A stretch of 64,000 nucleotides of DNA from Chitinophaga dinghuensis (GTDB lineage: Bacteria; Bacteroidota; Bacteroidia; Chitinophagales; Chitinophagaceae), in the NCBI RefSeq assembly GCF_003259435.1, contig NZ_QLMA01000007.1:1-64000 (forward strand), in the 5' to 3' direction. This document shows, in pieces, positions 7,479 through 18,500 of this stretch. The translations under genes and the position numbers were made by a program. The notes under the pieces were generated by a model. That model did no database searches, was not told the origin of the DNA, and saw only the letters and a list, made by a program, of their open reading frames with translations. Numbering within the stretch: position 1 is the first letter of the stretch; each line of letters starts with the position of its first letter.

Positions 7479-10400
7479 ATGATATTGGCTCTAGCAGCAA
7501 AGTATAATAAGACTTTTGCCTATACCTTTCTTGTATTGCTTTATTTCGAAATCCTTCTGCCGAGGTATGCTTACACGGCAACAGGTATTCCCCGTCCTTT
7601 TTCATCTAGTGGGGTAGTGGATTCGAGGCCTCCGGAGATGAGTAAATTGACTGTGACCCACTCTGGCAAGGCTTCTGGAGCTTTATCTGGAAAACCATCA
7701 GATAAAGTACATATGGAAAAGCTAGAGGGTGGGCCATCGCAGCCGGAAATGGAGTCCTTCCATTCCTCATCTAATGACAATATGGTAGACTTATTCACTG
7801 GAAATTTTTCTTACAATATACCTTTGATAGATATTGATGGCTATCCGTTGACCCTTGGCTACAGCAGTGGAGTTGGTATGGATGAGGAAGCCAGTTGGGT
7901 CGGCCTGGGCTGGAATCTAAACCCCGGGAATATTTCCAGGAATCTGAGGGGATTACCTGATGATTTTAATGGCGCTGATTCTATTACAAAGGAATTTTCA
8001 ATAAAGCCAGTTAGGACTGTTGGATTTTCAACTGGCGCCGATCTTGAAATTATCGGTATTCCAAAGTTACCCGCCTTGGGTGCAAATTCAGATAGTACCT
8101 CTATTAGGGCGGGTGTCGGCGCCAGCTTTGGGGTTTTCAAGAACAGCCTACGAGGATGGGGGATAGAGAATAGTATTAATACCAGTATTAGTGTTGGGGC
8201 AAAAGGTATGGGGACAGGTACAGCAGGATTATCACTTACAAGCAATTCAGCGGCTGGAGTTGCTGTTAATGGTGCTATCAGCTATTCCATGATGGTGCAG
8301 GAGCGGGACGCAAAGTATGGTGGTGCTGGTAGCATAGGTTTGAGTGGCGGATATAATTCAAGATTAGGTATGCATGCATTACAACTCACTGGTAGTGCTA
8401 TGCTTACTAAGCAATCGACTGGACAACCGACTAATTATCCGTTTCATGGCGCCATTATTTCCTTTGCATACCCGACATTTACCCCAGGGATCAACATACC
8501 ATATACCAGTTCCGCTATTACTGGCAATTTTAAAGTAGGTTTTGAGACAAAGGTAATACACCCCAACTTCTCTATAGGAGGATATGAGACTGTTCAATAT
8601 GTAGCAGATGAAGATAAGGTCCGAGTGCTACCTGCATATGGATATCTTAGCTTGGAGAAAGGTATTAAGAATGACTACGGGGTATTGGATTTCAACAGAG
8701 AGAAGGATATCCCTTATCGGGAGAAGCCAGCTGTTCAGCATATCGCAGTTCCTTCATATACATATGACCTCTTTACCATGTCTGGAGAAGGGATTGGTGG
8801 TATGTTCAGAGCTTACAGGAGAGATATAGGATTTGTTTATGATGCCCGAATGACCACGAAAGATAAATCATCCCAGATTGGCGGAGATCTGGGGTTTGGA
8901 GATGTTTTTCACTTCGGAGCCGACTTTAACTATACCAGGAATGTCTCTAGTTCAGGCCGATGGTCTGAACAGAACCCATTAGCCAACCTTATCGTGTTCA
9001 ATTCATCCAATAAGAAATTCGAATCTTCTTATTTCAGGGGACCGGGAGAAAAAAGCATAAATCGGAAAAATGATTATGATGCGATAGGAGGGGAGGATGT
9101 AGTAACCGCCAGATTGTTTCAGACTAATTCAAGTGACCCCGTTATTTCTACCACCAATGCTCTCATCAGATATAGGAACAGTACGAAATTGCCAGATGTA
9201 CAGTTATCTCCCAGAAACTTGAACATCCCTCGAGAAAAACGGGCGCAGGTAATTTCTTATCTGTCAGCAGGAGAAGCAGGGACTGTCGGATTATCCAAAT
9301 ATATTGAAAGCTATAAACCTAATACTATTGACCAGGAATTATGCCTGCCCGAGATATCCAAGGAGCCGGACGGAAGTACCCATGGCTTACTTGGTACTTA
9401 TTTTAAAGATTCCGAATTGAAAAATTTTTGGTTTACCCGAGTAGATTCTGCGCTGAACTTTTCCAAATCGCATAACAAGAATGAATTTGATTATGACGGT
9501 CGATTTAAACTAGCGAACAAATCAACTTATTTCTCCGTGAGATGGACCGGTTTTGTGAAAGCCCCTGTTAATGGTCGTTATATCTTCCGTACGAATCCTG
9601 ATGATGGTATAAGCGTTAAGATTAATGATACCTTATTTTCACGAAGCTGGGCGCCCCACAATATTTTTTATACTTATGATACGCTATACCTAGAAGCTGG
9701 CAAGAATTATTCCGTGACAATTGAATATAACCAGATCAAAGGACCGTGTGCTATGATGTTGACCTGGAAGTATGGGGATCTGACCAACTTTCAGGATATT
9801 CCTCCTTCTGCTCTTTCCCCATACCCTCCAAAAGATTTCATAGAAAGCGGTAATGTAAGGAAAGAACTGAGGGTTAACTCCTTTCGTAAATCACATCATA
9901 TATCAGAGATCACAGTGTTAAATCCCAATGGGCAACGCTACGTATATGGCGTACCCGTATATAACCTTTCTCAAAAGGAAGTTTCTTTCAATGTCGATAA
10001 ATCCAGGTCTAATCTTGAAGAAGGGCTGGTAGCTTATAATGCGGGTTCTGATGACAGTAAGGAAAATGCTATCAATAACCAGTTTTATACCGGCGAGAGA
10101 ATGCCGGCATATGCACATAATTTTTTATTGTCAGGGATTCTTTCCCCAGATTATGTGGATGTAACCGGCGATGGTATTACATCTGATGACCCGGGTACCG
10201 CCATCAAGTTTAATTACTCGAAGGTTGCAGGAATTGATAATCCATTTAAGTGGAGAGTTCCTTATTCAGATAGTGCCACTTATGATGCAGGATTACGGAC
10301 CGACTACCGTGATGACAAAGGAAGCTACATTTACGGCGAAAAGGAGCTCTGGTACCTACATTCTATTGAATCAAAGAAAATGGTGGCTATCTTTTACCTG

Positions 10401-13400
10401 GATTCCGGTTCAAGAAAAGATTTACTGCAAATTGATACACTGGGAAGGAAAACCTATGGCAATGCAAGGAAGCTTGATTCCATACAATTATTCATGAAGG
10501 CAGATCTCCGTAAGAATGGTGTGAATGCTATACCAATAAAGACAGTACATTTCGGATATACCTATGAATTATGTAAGGGTATCAATGACAGAAATGCACT
10601 GACAAATGATTCTTCCAATGGCAAGCTTACTTTAAAGAAGCTCTGGTTTACCTTTAACGGTAGTAACAAAGGGGCTAAGCATCCTTATAAATTTTCCTAT
10701 AACAATAACAACCCAACTTATAGCCCTAAGAGCAACGATCGTTGGGGTACATACAAATCACCACTTGATAACCCTAAGAGCTCCGCTGGTCATGTAATTA
10801 CGAATGCTGAATACCCTTATTCGGTACAGGACAGCGCAAAAGCGGCATTTAATGCTGCTGCCTGGACATTGGATTCTATTGTTACTCCTACTGGTGCTAA
10901 GATGAAAATTACCTATGAATCTGATGATTATGCCTATGTGCAGCATAAGCGAACAATGCAAATGTTCACTATAGCTGGATTTGCTTCATCTGTGCCAACC
11001 TCCGTAGATAGTCTTTCTCCTAATCTTTACGATAGTGGGAGAGATAACTTTTATGTTGGCATTGAGGTGCCATTTCCGATTAGTACTGTGTCTGATATTA
11101 CTAATCGGTATTTAGAGGGGATCACTGATATTGGATTTAAAGTGTATGTAATTATGCCATCCGATGCTTTTGGCGCCGGTGGTGAATATGTCCAAGGATA
11201 TGCGAAGATTGCAGCAGGTCCAGGTAATTGTGGTAGAATTGATGACACACACATTTGGATAAAGCTGACAACTATTGATAAAAACGGTAATGATGGTGGG
11301 GTATATAGTCCAATTGCTAAGACTGCACTTCAGTTTCTGAGATTAAACCTTCCTTCAAAGGGATATCCGGGCTCCGACAATAATGATAACCCGAATTTCG
11401 GAGAGTTACTTAAAACCCTGGCGGTTACCATTACTAATGTATCAGAGATGTTCACTTCCTTTGATGAAAAGGCCAGGGCAAAAGGCTGGGCACAGCAGGT
11501 GGATCCTACAAGATCTTATATCAGACTCAATAATCCAACCTTTAATAAGTATGGTGGCGGTTTAAGAGTAAAACGAATCATGGTGCATGATAACTGGAAC
11601 GCCATGACACAACAAAAAGAATCAGATTATGGACAAGAATATGAATATAAAACCACCATTCGAATCAACAACAGAGATGTGCAAATAAGTAGTGGGGTAG
11701 CTGCTTACGAGCCTATTTTAGGAGGGGAGGAAAATCCTTTTCATCTGCCGATCTACTATAAAGAACAAATTGCGGTGCTTGCACCAGTGACAGCGGGATA
11801 TACAGAGGAGCCGCTAGGGGAGGCCTTTTTCCCCGCGCCAGTAGTGGGTTATAGCCGTGTAAGGGTAAGAGCGATAAATTCACCCAAAGCCCGTAGCACG
11901 AATGGGTTCTCCGAATCCTGTTTTTATACGGCCTTTGATTACCCCACTATCACAGACAGAAGTAATATTGATAATGATACTAAAAAACGCTTCAAACCCG
12001 GACTGGGAAATTTTCTTAGAATCAATGCCAGGCACTATCTAGCTGTTTCACAGGGTTTCAAAGTAGAGATTAATGATATGCATGGCAAGTTAAAGTCTAC
12101 ATCCACCTATAAGAATGGAAGTGATGCCCCTGGAGACTGGGTAACGAATACGACATATTATTATAAAGTAGATGATGAAAACGCAAGCCAACAACACCTT
12201 TCCAATGTAGTAAGTACAGTTGATAATCAAGGCAATATTGATACTCAATCTATTGTAGGTGAAGACATAGAGTTGATGTGCGATATGCGGGAGGAGCGAT
12301 CTGTTACAAATTCTACGAATATTCCTTTCAACTCAGAATTCTTCTCTTTTGGCTTTCCACCTTTCTTTCTGTTGCCTACACTTTTTAAAATGTCGCAGCA
12401 TGAAGAGACGATGTTTCGGACGGTTGCGCTAACCAAAGTTATCAGCAGACATGGCATTCTAGACCGAATTGAGGCATTTGATAAAGGTAGTAAGGTAACT
12501 ACTCGGAATATGTTGTTCGATGCTGAGACTGGTGAGGCTTGTCTTACGAGTACGCAGAATGAGTTCGATGATCCAGTTTATAATTTTGGATATCCAGCGG
12601 GTTGGGTTTATGATGGCATGAGTGGCGCCTATAAGAATATAAATGCTGTATTGAGTCATCTTACCTTGCAAAATGGACATATTACAGGTGGCTTTCCTGA
12701 AGGAGAAAGTATTGGGGATTATTTTGTTGGTGGGGATGAGTTGCTGGTATATGCATATAGTGCTGTGGGAAACCTTCAGGGATGTACACCGGATGTGGCC
12801 ACATTCCCTGGTTCTACAAAAATATATGCGGTTGATGTGGCACAATTACGTGGTACAGGTAACGGTGATATTTATTTCCTGGATGCTAATGGCCAACCAT
12901 ATAGTGGAAATAATGTTACCCTCAAAGTAATTAGGTCCGGACGAAGAAACCTCGCCACCATAGCTGGCGAAGTTACAATGCTGAGTAGCCCGATCAAAGC
13001 GGATACTAACCGTAGTCTGCATATAGTCATTGATAGCTCTAGTAAGGTTATCACTGCCAATGCCAGTGAATTTAGGCAAAATTGGAAGGTGGTGGACAGA
13101 AACCGACCGATAGCTGTCGTACCAATATTTGGTAATGACTCTTTAACAAGGTCTTACTCTGCCAATTGTCCAGGCGGCCGCGCAGTGCCGGTACATGTAA
13201 GTCTCAAACCAGATCTTTTTTTTGCTGGCACAAAAGACTCTGCCAATATGTTGGCATTGCAACAGTTGAATGTAGATGGACCGACATATGCGAATAGCGT
13301 TGGAATATGTGAGTATGGAAATGATAGTCAGACTGGAATTTTCCATAAATCTGACTGTCCGGGAGGTAATTCGGGTGTCGACTATCCTTATAGTATTGCT

Positions 13401-14156
13401 GCCAATACCTATTATGCCCCAACAAAAGATTCGGCCAATATCATTGCCCTACAGCTACTTCAGAGTGAAGGTCAGTATAATGCGAATCTGTATGGAACTT
13501 GTCTGGAAACTGTGGGCAATGACAGCATGACCCAGTACTTTACCAGAAATAATTGTGGCCCCAATTATATTGGTTCTTCTGTTCCATACACGGTTAATGC
13601 TAATACCTATTTTGCCCCCACCAAAGACTCTGCTAATCGATTGGCATTGAGTGATATCAATGCAAATGGCCTAACCAATGCAAATACCATGGGCTCCTGC
13701 GACTATTCCGGAAGTTTGTATGGGAAGCTTAATTATGCGCCACTTAGAGTCGAAAACCTCGGTGGAAATCCTACTATAATTAACAGATATACAGATGTGA
13801 GTATTTCATTCTTCAGTGACCAGGCTGGAACTATACCGGTTTCGGTAGTAAATAAGACAGTTAAGATACTTGTTACAAAAACAGTTACTGTAGATGGAAA
13901 TGAATCAAATCCAACTGTTACAACCAGTACAGAGACATTTGTAGTCACAGGGAGCACTGTTATGATAATGGCCAATAGATTATGGGATAAAACGGTGGCG
14001 CCAGCAAGTGGCTCGGGTGTGAATGCAGTCACTACTGCTTATTCATTCTCTATTACAGGGCTATTGCTGCCCGTCACGCGATTGGAAAGGAGAAACAATA
14101 TTGTTCCCATCCTTTTAGACTCATCAGAAGTTATTCTTGCATCATTCACAAAGTAA
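7479..14156 (+). CDS. Giant secreted PA14/DUF5977 surface protein of the Bacteroidota Rhs-like group
   Basis: About 2225 aa from the ATG at 7479; the frame is open to a TTG at 7446, 3 nt after the previous stop, so the start is uncertain. A hydrophobic signal-like segment (YTFLVLLYFEILLP) comes first. Then the opening typical of Bacteroidota SpvB/Rhs-like giants: VDLFTGNFSYNIPLIDIDG, ASWVGLGWNLNPG, LRGLPDDFNG. Numbering from the TTG, a PA14 domain occupies about 645-785 (GLLGTYFKDSEL, NPDDGISVKINDTLF). Three tandem DUF5977 repeats occupy about 1895-2090, each with a Cys pair and a TKDSAN core. A beta-rich tail follows. Likely a surface adhesin or toxin shell; no catalytic site seen. Confidence 0.8.
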   Translation: MILALAAKYNKTFAYTFLVLLYFEILLPRYAYTATGIPRPFSSSGVVDSRPPEMSKLTVTHSGKASGALSGKPSDKVHMEKLEGGPSQPEMESFHSSSNDNMVDLFTGNFSYNIPLIDIDGYPLTLGYSSGVGMDEEASWVGLGWNLNPGNISRNLRGLPDDFNGADSITKEFSIKPVRTVGFSTGADLEIIGIPKLPALGANSDSTSIRAGVGASFGVFKNSLRGWGIENSINTSISVGAKGMGTGTAGLSLTSNSAAGVAVNGAISYSMMVQERDAKYGGAGSIGLSGGYNSRLGMHALQLTGSAMLTKQSTGQPTNYPFHGAIISFAYPTFTPGINIPYTSSAITGNFKVGFETKVIHPNFSIGGYETVQYVADEDKVRVLPAYGYLSLEKGIKNDYGVLDFNREKDIPYREKPAVQHIAVPSYTYDLFTMSGEGIGGMFRAYRRDIGFVYDARMTTKDKSSQIGGDLGFGDVFHFGADFNYTRNVSSSGRWSEQNPLANLIVFNSSNKKFESSYFRGPGEKSINRKNDYDAIGGEDVVTARLFQTNSSDPVISTTNALIRYRNSTKLPDVQLSPRNLNIPREKRAQVISYLSAGEAGTVGLSKYIESYKPNTIDQELCLPEISKEPDGSTHGLLGTYFKDSELKNFWFTRVDSALNFSKSHNKNEFDYDGRFKLANKSTYFSVRWTGFVKAPVNGRYIFRTNPDDGISVKINDTLFSRSWAPHNIFYTYDTLYLEAGKNYSVTIEYNQIKGPCAMMLTWKYGDLTNFQDIPPSALSPYPPKDFIESGNVRKELRVNSFRKSHHISEITVLNPNGQRYVYGVPVYNLSQKEVSFNVDKSRSNLEEGLVAYNAGSDDSKENAINNQFYTGERMPAYAHNFLLSGILSPDYVDVTGDGITSDDPGTAIKFNYSKVAGIDNPFKWRVPYSDSATYDAGLRTDYRDDKGSYIYGEKELWYLHSIESKKMVAIFYLDSGSRKDLLQIDTLGRKTYGNARKLDSIQLFMKADLRKNGVNAIPIKTVHFGYTYELCKGINDRNALTNDSSNGKLTLKKLWFTFNGSNKGAKHPYKFSYNNNNPTYSPKSNDRWGTYKSPLDNPKSSAGHVITNAEYPYSVQDSAKAAFNAAAWTLDSIVTPTGAKMKITYESDDYAYVQHKRTMQMFTIAGFASSVPTSVDSLSPNLYDSGRDNFYVGIEVPFPISTVSDITNRYLEGITDIGFKVYVIMPSDAFGAGGEYVQGYAKIAAGPGNCGRIDDTHIWIKLTTIDKNGNDGGVYSPIAKTALQFLRLNLPSKGYPGSDNNDNPNFGELLKTLAVTITNVSEMFTSFDEKARAKGWAQQVDPTRSYIRLNNPTFNKYGGGLRVKRIMVHDNWNAMTQQKESDYGQEYEYKTTIRINNRDVQISSGVAAYEPILGGEENPFHLPIYYKEQIAVLAPVTAGYTEEPLGEAFFPAPVVGYSRVRVRAINSPKARSTNGFSESCFYTAFDYPTITDRSNIDNDTKKRFKPGLGNFLRINARHYLAVSQGFKVEINDMHGKLKSTSTYKNGSDAPGDWVTNTTYYYKVDDENASQQHLSNVVSTVDNQGNIDTQSIVGEDIELMCDMREERSVTNSTNIPFNSEFFSFGFPPFFLLPTLFKMSQHEETMFRTVALTKVISRHGILDRIEAFDKGSKVTTRNMLFDAETGEACLTSTQNEFDDPVYNFGYPAGWVYDGMSGAYKNINAVLSHLTLQNGHITGGFPEGESIGDYFVGGDELLVYAYSAVGNLQGCTPDVATFPGSTKIYAVDVAQLRGTGNGDIYFLDANGQPYSGNNVTLKVIRSGRRNLATIAGEVTMLSSPIKADTNRSLHIVIDSSSKVITANASEFRQNWKVVDRNRPIAVVPIFGNDSLTRSYSANCPGGRAVPVHVSLKPDLFFAGTKDSANMLALQQLNVDGPTYANSVGICEYGNDSQTGIFHKSDCPGGNSGVDYPYSIAANTYYAPTKDSANIIALQLLQSEGQYNANLYGTCLETVGNDSMTQYFTRNNCGPNYIGSSVPYTVNANTYFAPTKDSANRLALSDINANGLTNANTMGSCDYSGSLYGKLNYAPLRVENLGGNPTIINRYTDVSISFFSDQAGTIPVSVVNKTVKILVTKTVTVDGNESNPTVTTSTETFVVTGSTVMIMANRLWDKTVAPASGSGVNAVTTAYSFSITGLLLPVTRLERRNNIVPILLDSSEVILASFTK

Positions 14157-14158
14157 TT

Positions 14159-15385
14159 ATGAGAAGTATTAAATTTTTAGTGTTTCCCCTATTATTCTCG
14201 CTGCCTATAAATAGTGCTTACGCATATATAGGTCGCAGCCTTACATCTTGTGTAGCAGATACTTCAGGTTGTGAGAGCGTAGTAACTGCTGCCAGTGTTA
14301 ACCCTTATTTTGCAGGAATTAGTGGTAATTGGAGATTATCAAAGTCTTATGTCTATTACAGCCAGCGTGCAGAAGGAGATACAACTTCGCTGGTGGCGCC
14401 GCGTACTGATGGCACAATTCCTTCATTTATAAGCTTCTGGAGCAGGCAAAATAATGTATGGTCTTCATCTCAAGATACTAGCAGGTGGGTATGGAATAGT
14501 TCATCAACATTGTATAACCAACGTGGGCTTGAGCTGGAGAACTTGGACCCTTTGGGCAGATACAATGCGGTGCTTTATGGGTATGATAATACTCTTCCAA
14601 TTGCAACGGTAAAAAACAGTAGTTACAGGGAGTCCGCATTTGATGGCTTCGAAGATTACTTTTTTGGTGGAGCTAATTGCAATACTCCTTGCCCTGTTGG
14701 AAGAGGGTTTGGAGTAAGTGCTTATACTGCATATCTGGATGCAACAGTATCCCATTCAGGAGTTTATAGCCTTAAAGTGAATCATGGCGATAGTTTGGTT
14801 TTTTCTGCCAGTGTTGTAGCTACCGGTGACTCTTCTTTTAGCCTGGCCGTTAATAAAACCACAGGAACGTGTTCCAGTGATAGTTTGTTAGCTGCTATTA
14901 AAACTACTCAGCAGGCGATCATACCTACATTCTCTCCTGTGGAAGGTCGTAGGATGGTGGTGAGCGTATGGGTAAGGGAAAGTGTTAATTGTAATTGTAC
15001 CTCCTATGTCAATAGTGGCTTTAGTGTGAGAAATGGGGCTGCCTGGTATGCTGCAAAACCCCGTGGGTATCTGATAGATGGTTGGCAGTTGTTTGAGTTG
15101 GTTATAGATATTATGCCTGGTAACGGCGTATTTGCCATTGTATTTAATGCGGGGAATGGTGCGGATGTCAATTTCGATGATCTCCGAATTCATCCCTTTA
15201 ATGCGGCCATGACATCATTTGTATACGATCCTGTTACCATGAAGCTGATGGCGCAGCTAGATGAAGATAACTATGCCACTTTCTATGAATATGATGAAGA
15301 AGGTATCCTCATACGTGTCAAAAAAGAAACGGAACGAGGTATTAAAACCATAAAAGAGACGAGAAGCTCACTCCTAAAACAGTAA
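14159..15385 (+). CDS. Secreted companion protein with C-terminal YD-like end
   Basis: 408 aa, ATG 2 nt after the giant's stop, with a signal peptide ending near SAYAYIG. The middle is a beta-sandwich, jelly-roll-like region (FDGFEDYFFGG, HSGVYSLKVNHGD, GWQLFELVIDI, VNFDDLRIHPF). The C-terminus is the conserved MTSFVYDPVTMKLMAQLDED / ATFYEYDEEG / IRVKKETERGIKTIKETR segment, which in many Bacteroidota ends the same polypeptide as the PA14 giant. Here it is encoded separately with its own signal peptide, so the two parts probably assemble after export. The split is described under findings. Confidence 0.7.
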   Translation: MRSIKFLVFPLLFSLPINSAYAYIGRSLTSCVADTSGCESVVTAASVNPYFAGISGNWRLSKSYVYYSQRAEGDTTSLVAPRTDGTIPSFISFWSRQNNVWSSSQDTSRWVWNSSSTLYNQRGLELENLDPLGRYNAVLYGYDNTLPIATVKNSSYRESAFDGFEDYFFGGANCNTPCPVGRGFGVSAYTAYLDATVSHSGVYSLKVNHGDSLVFSASVVATGDSSFSLAVNKTTGTCSSDSLLAAIKTTQQAIIPTFSPVEGRRMVVSVWVRESVNCNCTSYVNSGFSVRNGAAWYAAKPRGYLIDGWQLFELVIDIMPGNGVFAIVFNAGNGADVNFDDLRIHPFNAAMTSFVYDPVTMKLMAQLDEDNYATFYEYDEEGILIRVKKETERGIKTIKETRSSLLKQ

Positions 15386-15389
15386 CAGT

Positions 15390-15488
15390 ATGATACAGCT
15401 CCTTAGACAGCTTATGCTTTTTATGATAATCCTGGTCATACAGGACTGTAAGGAGAATCCTATTTCACTTGTGATGGTGAAATGTTGA
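15390..15488 (+). CDS. Tiny hydrophobic ORF, possible coupled leader
   Basis: A 32-codon frame (MIQLLRQLMLFMIILVIQDC then KENPISLVMVKC) starts 4 nt after the preceding stop. Its TGA (15486-15488) overlaps the first in-frame ATG of the Rhs giant (15482). It resembles a short signal or transmembrane peptide. It could be translated for coupling, or be a chance frame in a 150-nt spacer. Weak evidence. Confidence 0.2.
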   Translation: MIQLLRQLMLFMIILVIQDCKENPISLVMVKC

Positions 15489-15535
15489 TTCCTGGATATA
15501 AAATATTTGTTGGCAGCCCCAAACTCCAATATCAA

Positions 15536-18500
15536 ATGAAAAGATCCCTAATACCTCAGAAATTATCTTTTAGGTTATTGACTTTATTGGCTTTGCTAAC
15601 TGGTTTGACTGTACAAGCCCAGCATCCAGTAACCTTCAGTCGTGTACTTGATGGTAGTAATAATGAGTTGGTAGCTAATGCTAGCATTTTAGTGAAGGAT
15701 GAAGCTTTTTATAGTGCCGCTGATCCATCAAGATTGATATTGCCCTACAAAATAGATAACCTGGTCACCTTAAAGGTCAATGAGTATTCCACTCGTTATA
15801 TTCCTGACGCATTTACGGCGACGGCAAAGGTATTAATTACCTACACCTATTTGGATGCTACGAATCACGAACAGACGGATACTACATACAAAACACTAAT
15901 AGTGAATAATGATACTGCGAAAAACCACTTGGTGCGTTCCAGCTTTCTATTTCATAACAGCAGGCAGGTAAATGTGACATTGGTCTCGCTCACTACCTCT
16001 ATTCCGGCTGCAACAGCTACACTAGTGTTAGAAAATGAAATGACAGTGCTGCCAGTTTACTCCATGGATCCTTCCAGGGACGTGGTACAAGGGCTAAGAC
16101 AGACTACCGCCACCTCAGATGATCTGGAAATAGGTTGGAACCCCGTTACTGGCGCGGATGAGTATGATCTCGAATGGACTTTCATAGATTCTTCAAGAGC
16201 CTCCAGATATGCAACTGACCCATCGCAAAATTTCAGGAATAACGCTACCAGGGTGACCTTACAGGGAACAGACTATAAGATTCCACTGCTTTATGAAGAT
16301 ACAGGGGTCGTGTTTTTTAGGGTAAGGGCTGTGCAGGTGAAGTCCAGAGATGCAAGGATACCTATGAACTGGAGCAATGTGGCCTCCTTTACATTTCTTG
16401 GCCATGAGAAAACGCTCAATTGGCAATCTAGTATCAGCTTCGCGGAAGATGGAAAGAACAAAGCTGTAGTCAGCTACTTTGATGGCAATATGCTAAATCG
16501 TCAGGTGGTAACGAAAGATAACGTGCTGAATAGAACAATTGTTGGCGAATCTTTGTACGACAATCTTGGAAGAGCGGTTATTTCAGTGCTCCCGGTACCT
16601 ACAATCGATTCCGTGATTAAGTATAACGCACTTTTTAACCGGGATACGTTAGGAAATGAATATGATAAAAGTAATTACGATTATTTAGATACACTGGACA
16701 ATTATTTTGCTGCCGCAGCAAACCCAATGTCTGTAATGAGTGGAGCTAGTCGGTATTATTCACCTAATAGTCCGGATACAAGCGGGTTTAACAAGTTAAT
16801 ACCAGATGCCAATCAGTATCCTTTTACAGAAACGGTGTATGTAAGTGATAATACCAATCGGGTTAGCAGGCAAAGCGGACTTGGGAGTCAGTTCAGATTA
16901 GGTAGAGGCTTTGAAACTGTTTATAGTTATGGTGGCGCTACACAGAATGATCTGGATGCCATGTTTGGCACTGATGCAGGTAATGCGCAACACTACTTCA
17001 GGAATACAGTTCGTGATGCCAATGGGGTGTACAGTGTTTTCTATCTGGATATGCATGGACGTACGGTAGCTACGGCCTTATCCGGATCTCCTATGTTTAC
17101 ATCGTTATCAGATCTGCCTGATAAATCCGATGTAACGGACATAATTACCTTATCTGGCAAGGGACAGAATACGATCGCAGATAATTCCATGTCTATCAGC
17201 CATTCATTTACCGCTGAACAATCGAGTCAATACACATTTACGTATAACCTCAGTCCCCCAGTATACAAGAAAACGATTTGTGGACAGGAAACCTGTTATG
17301 CGGGTTTGTATGAATTGGAGATAAAGATTTCAGATGATTACAATAACATGTTGTTGCCAGATAGACAGCCCATCATCAAAACGTATCGCAACTTTTTAGT
17401 AGACTCTATTTTACCGAATTGTACTCCGCCACCTTTTCAAACGATATCCTTTAGTTTAGACCTTGGACAGGGGTCTTATAATGTAGTCAAGACCTTGAAG
17501 ATCAGTAAGGATGCAATGGATTACTACCGCGATAGTGTTTATAGTAAACAATTTGGCGCCTGCGTCACCATTGATCAGTTTGTTCAGCAGCAACGTAGTC
17601 TGGTAAATATTGGTGATTGTGCTCCTTCCTGTTCAAGTTGCATTGCTACTCTGGGCTCTTATCCCGCCTTCCGTGACAGTTACCTTGCTCGTATTGGAAT
17701 ACCCCTTGCTGATTCTACCCAATATGTAGGTGAAATTACAGCAGCCTACCAGAAGGCAGCAGATAATTGTGCTGCGTTGTGTACTACTTCCACAGAGAGC
17801 ATGGAAACTAGAACAGCTATGCTACTGGACATGACGGCGCCATCAGGGCAATATGCCACACTGTTGGACAGCGCCAGTAAGTATTCCATCTTTTATATGA
17901 AAACGGATACCAGTACTCCACTATATCAGCGAGACGACCTGGTTTATCTTGATGAGAAAGGAAATCCAGATAAAGTATTTAGTACTGCAACAGGAACGTA
18001 TGTACGTCCACAGCAGTTAAATATGAAAGAATTCGCTGGGAGATTTAAGAATTCCTGGGCCGCTACCTTATTGCCATTCCATCCGGAATACTGCAAGCTG
18101 GTGGAACAGGAAAAGCATAACGGAAGCCTTGCCTGGGATATAGCCTACCGCAATGAGGAAGATTACACTAAGGCATTGGCGGCAGGTTATTTTGTTCCAA
18201 CAACGATAGATCCACTGGCCGCAGAAAGTGCAGCAATCAAGGCTGACCTAAATAGTAAAATAAGCAATTATCAAGGACATACCTCTTTATGGAGTATTGC
18301 TGCTGCTAATGTATTGTGTAGCACGGCAGATCAGAACTGTGTCAATAGTTATGCGATCATAGGGGGAATAGATACAAGCCTGGTATGTAAAGGCGATCGT
18401 AATATGATCTGGCAGACTTACAGAGATTTGTATTTGCAAATAAAGAAAGATTATATAGATAGCTTGATAAGTCGAGCAGGTTGCATTCCGACAGATTCCT

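Noticed and set aside
12459-12845. Antisense ORFs inside the PA14 giant (several)
   Set aside because: They lie opposite a well-supported coding frame with recognisable domains; typical shadow frames.
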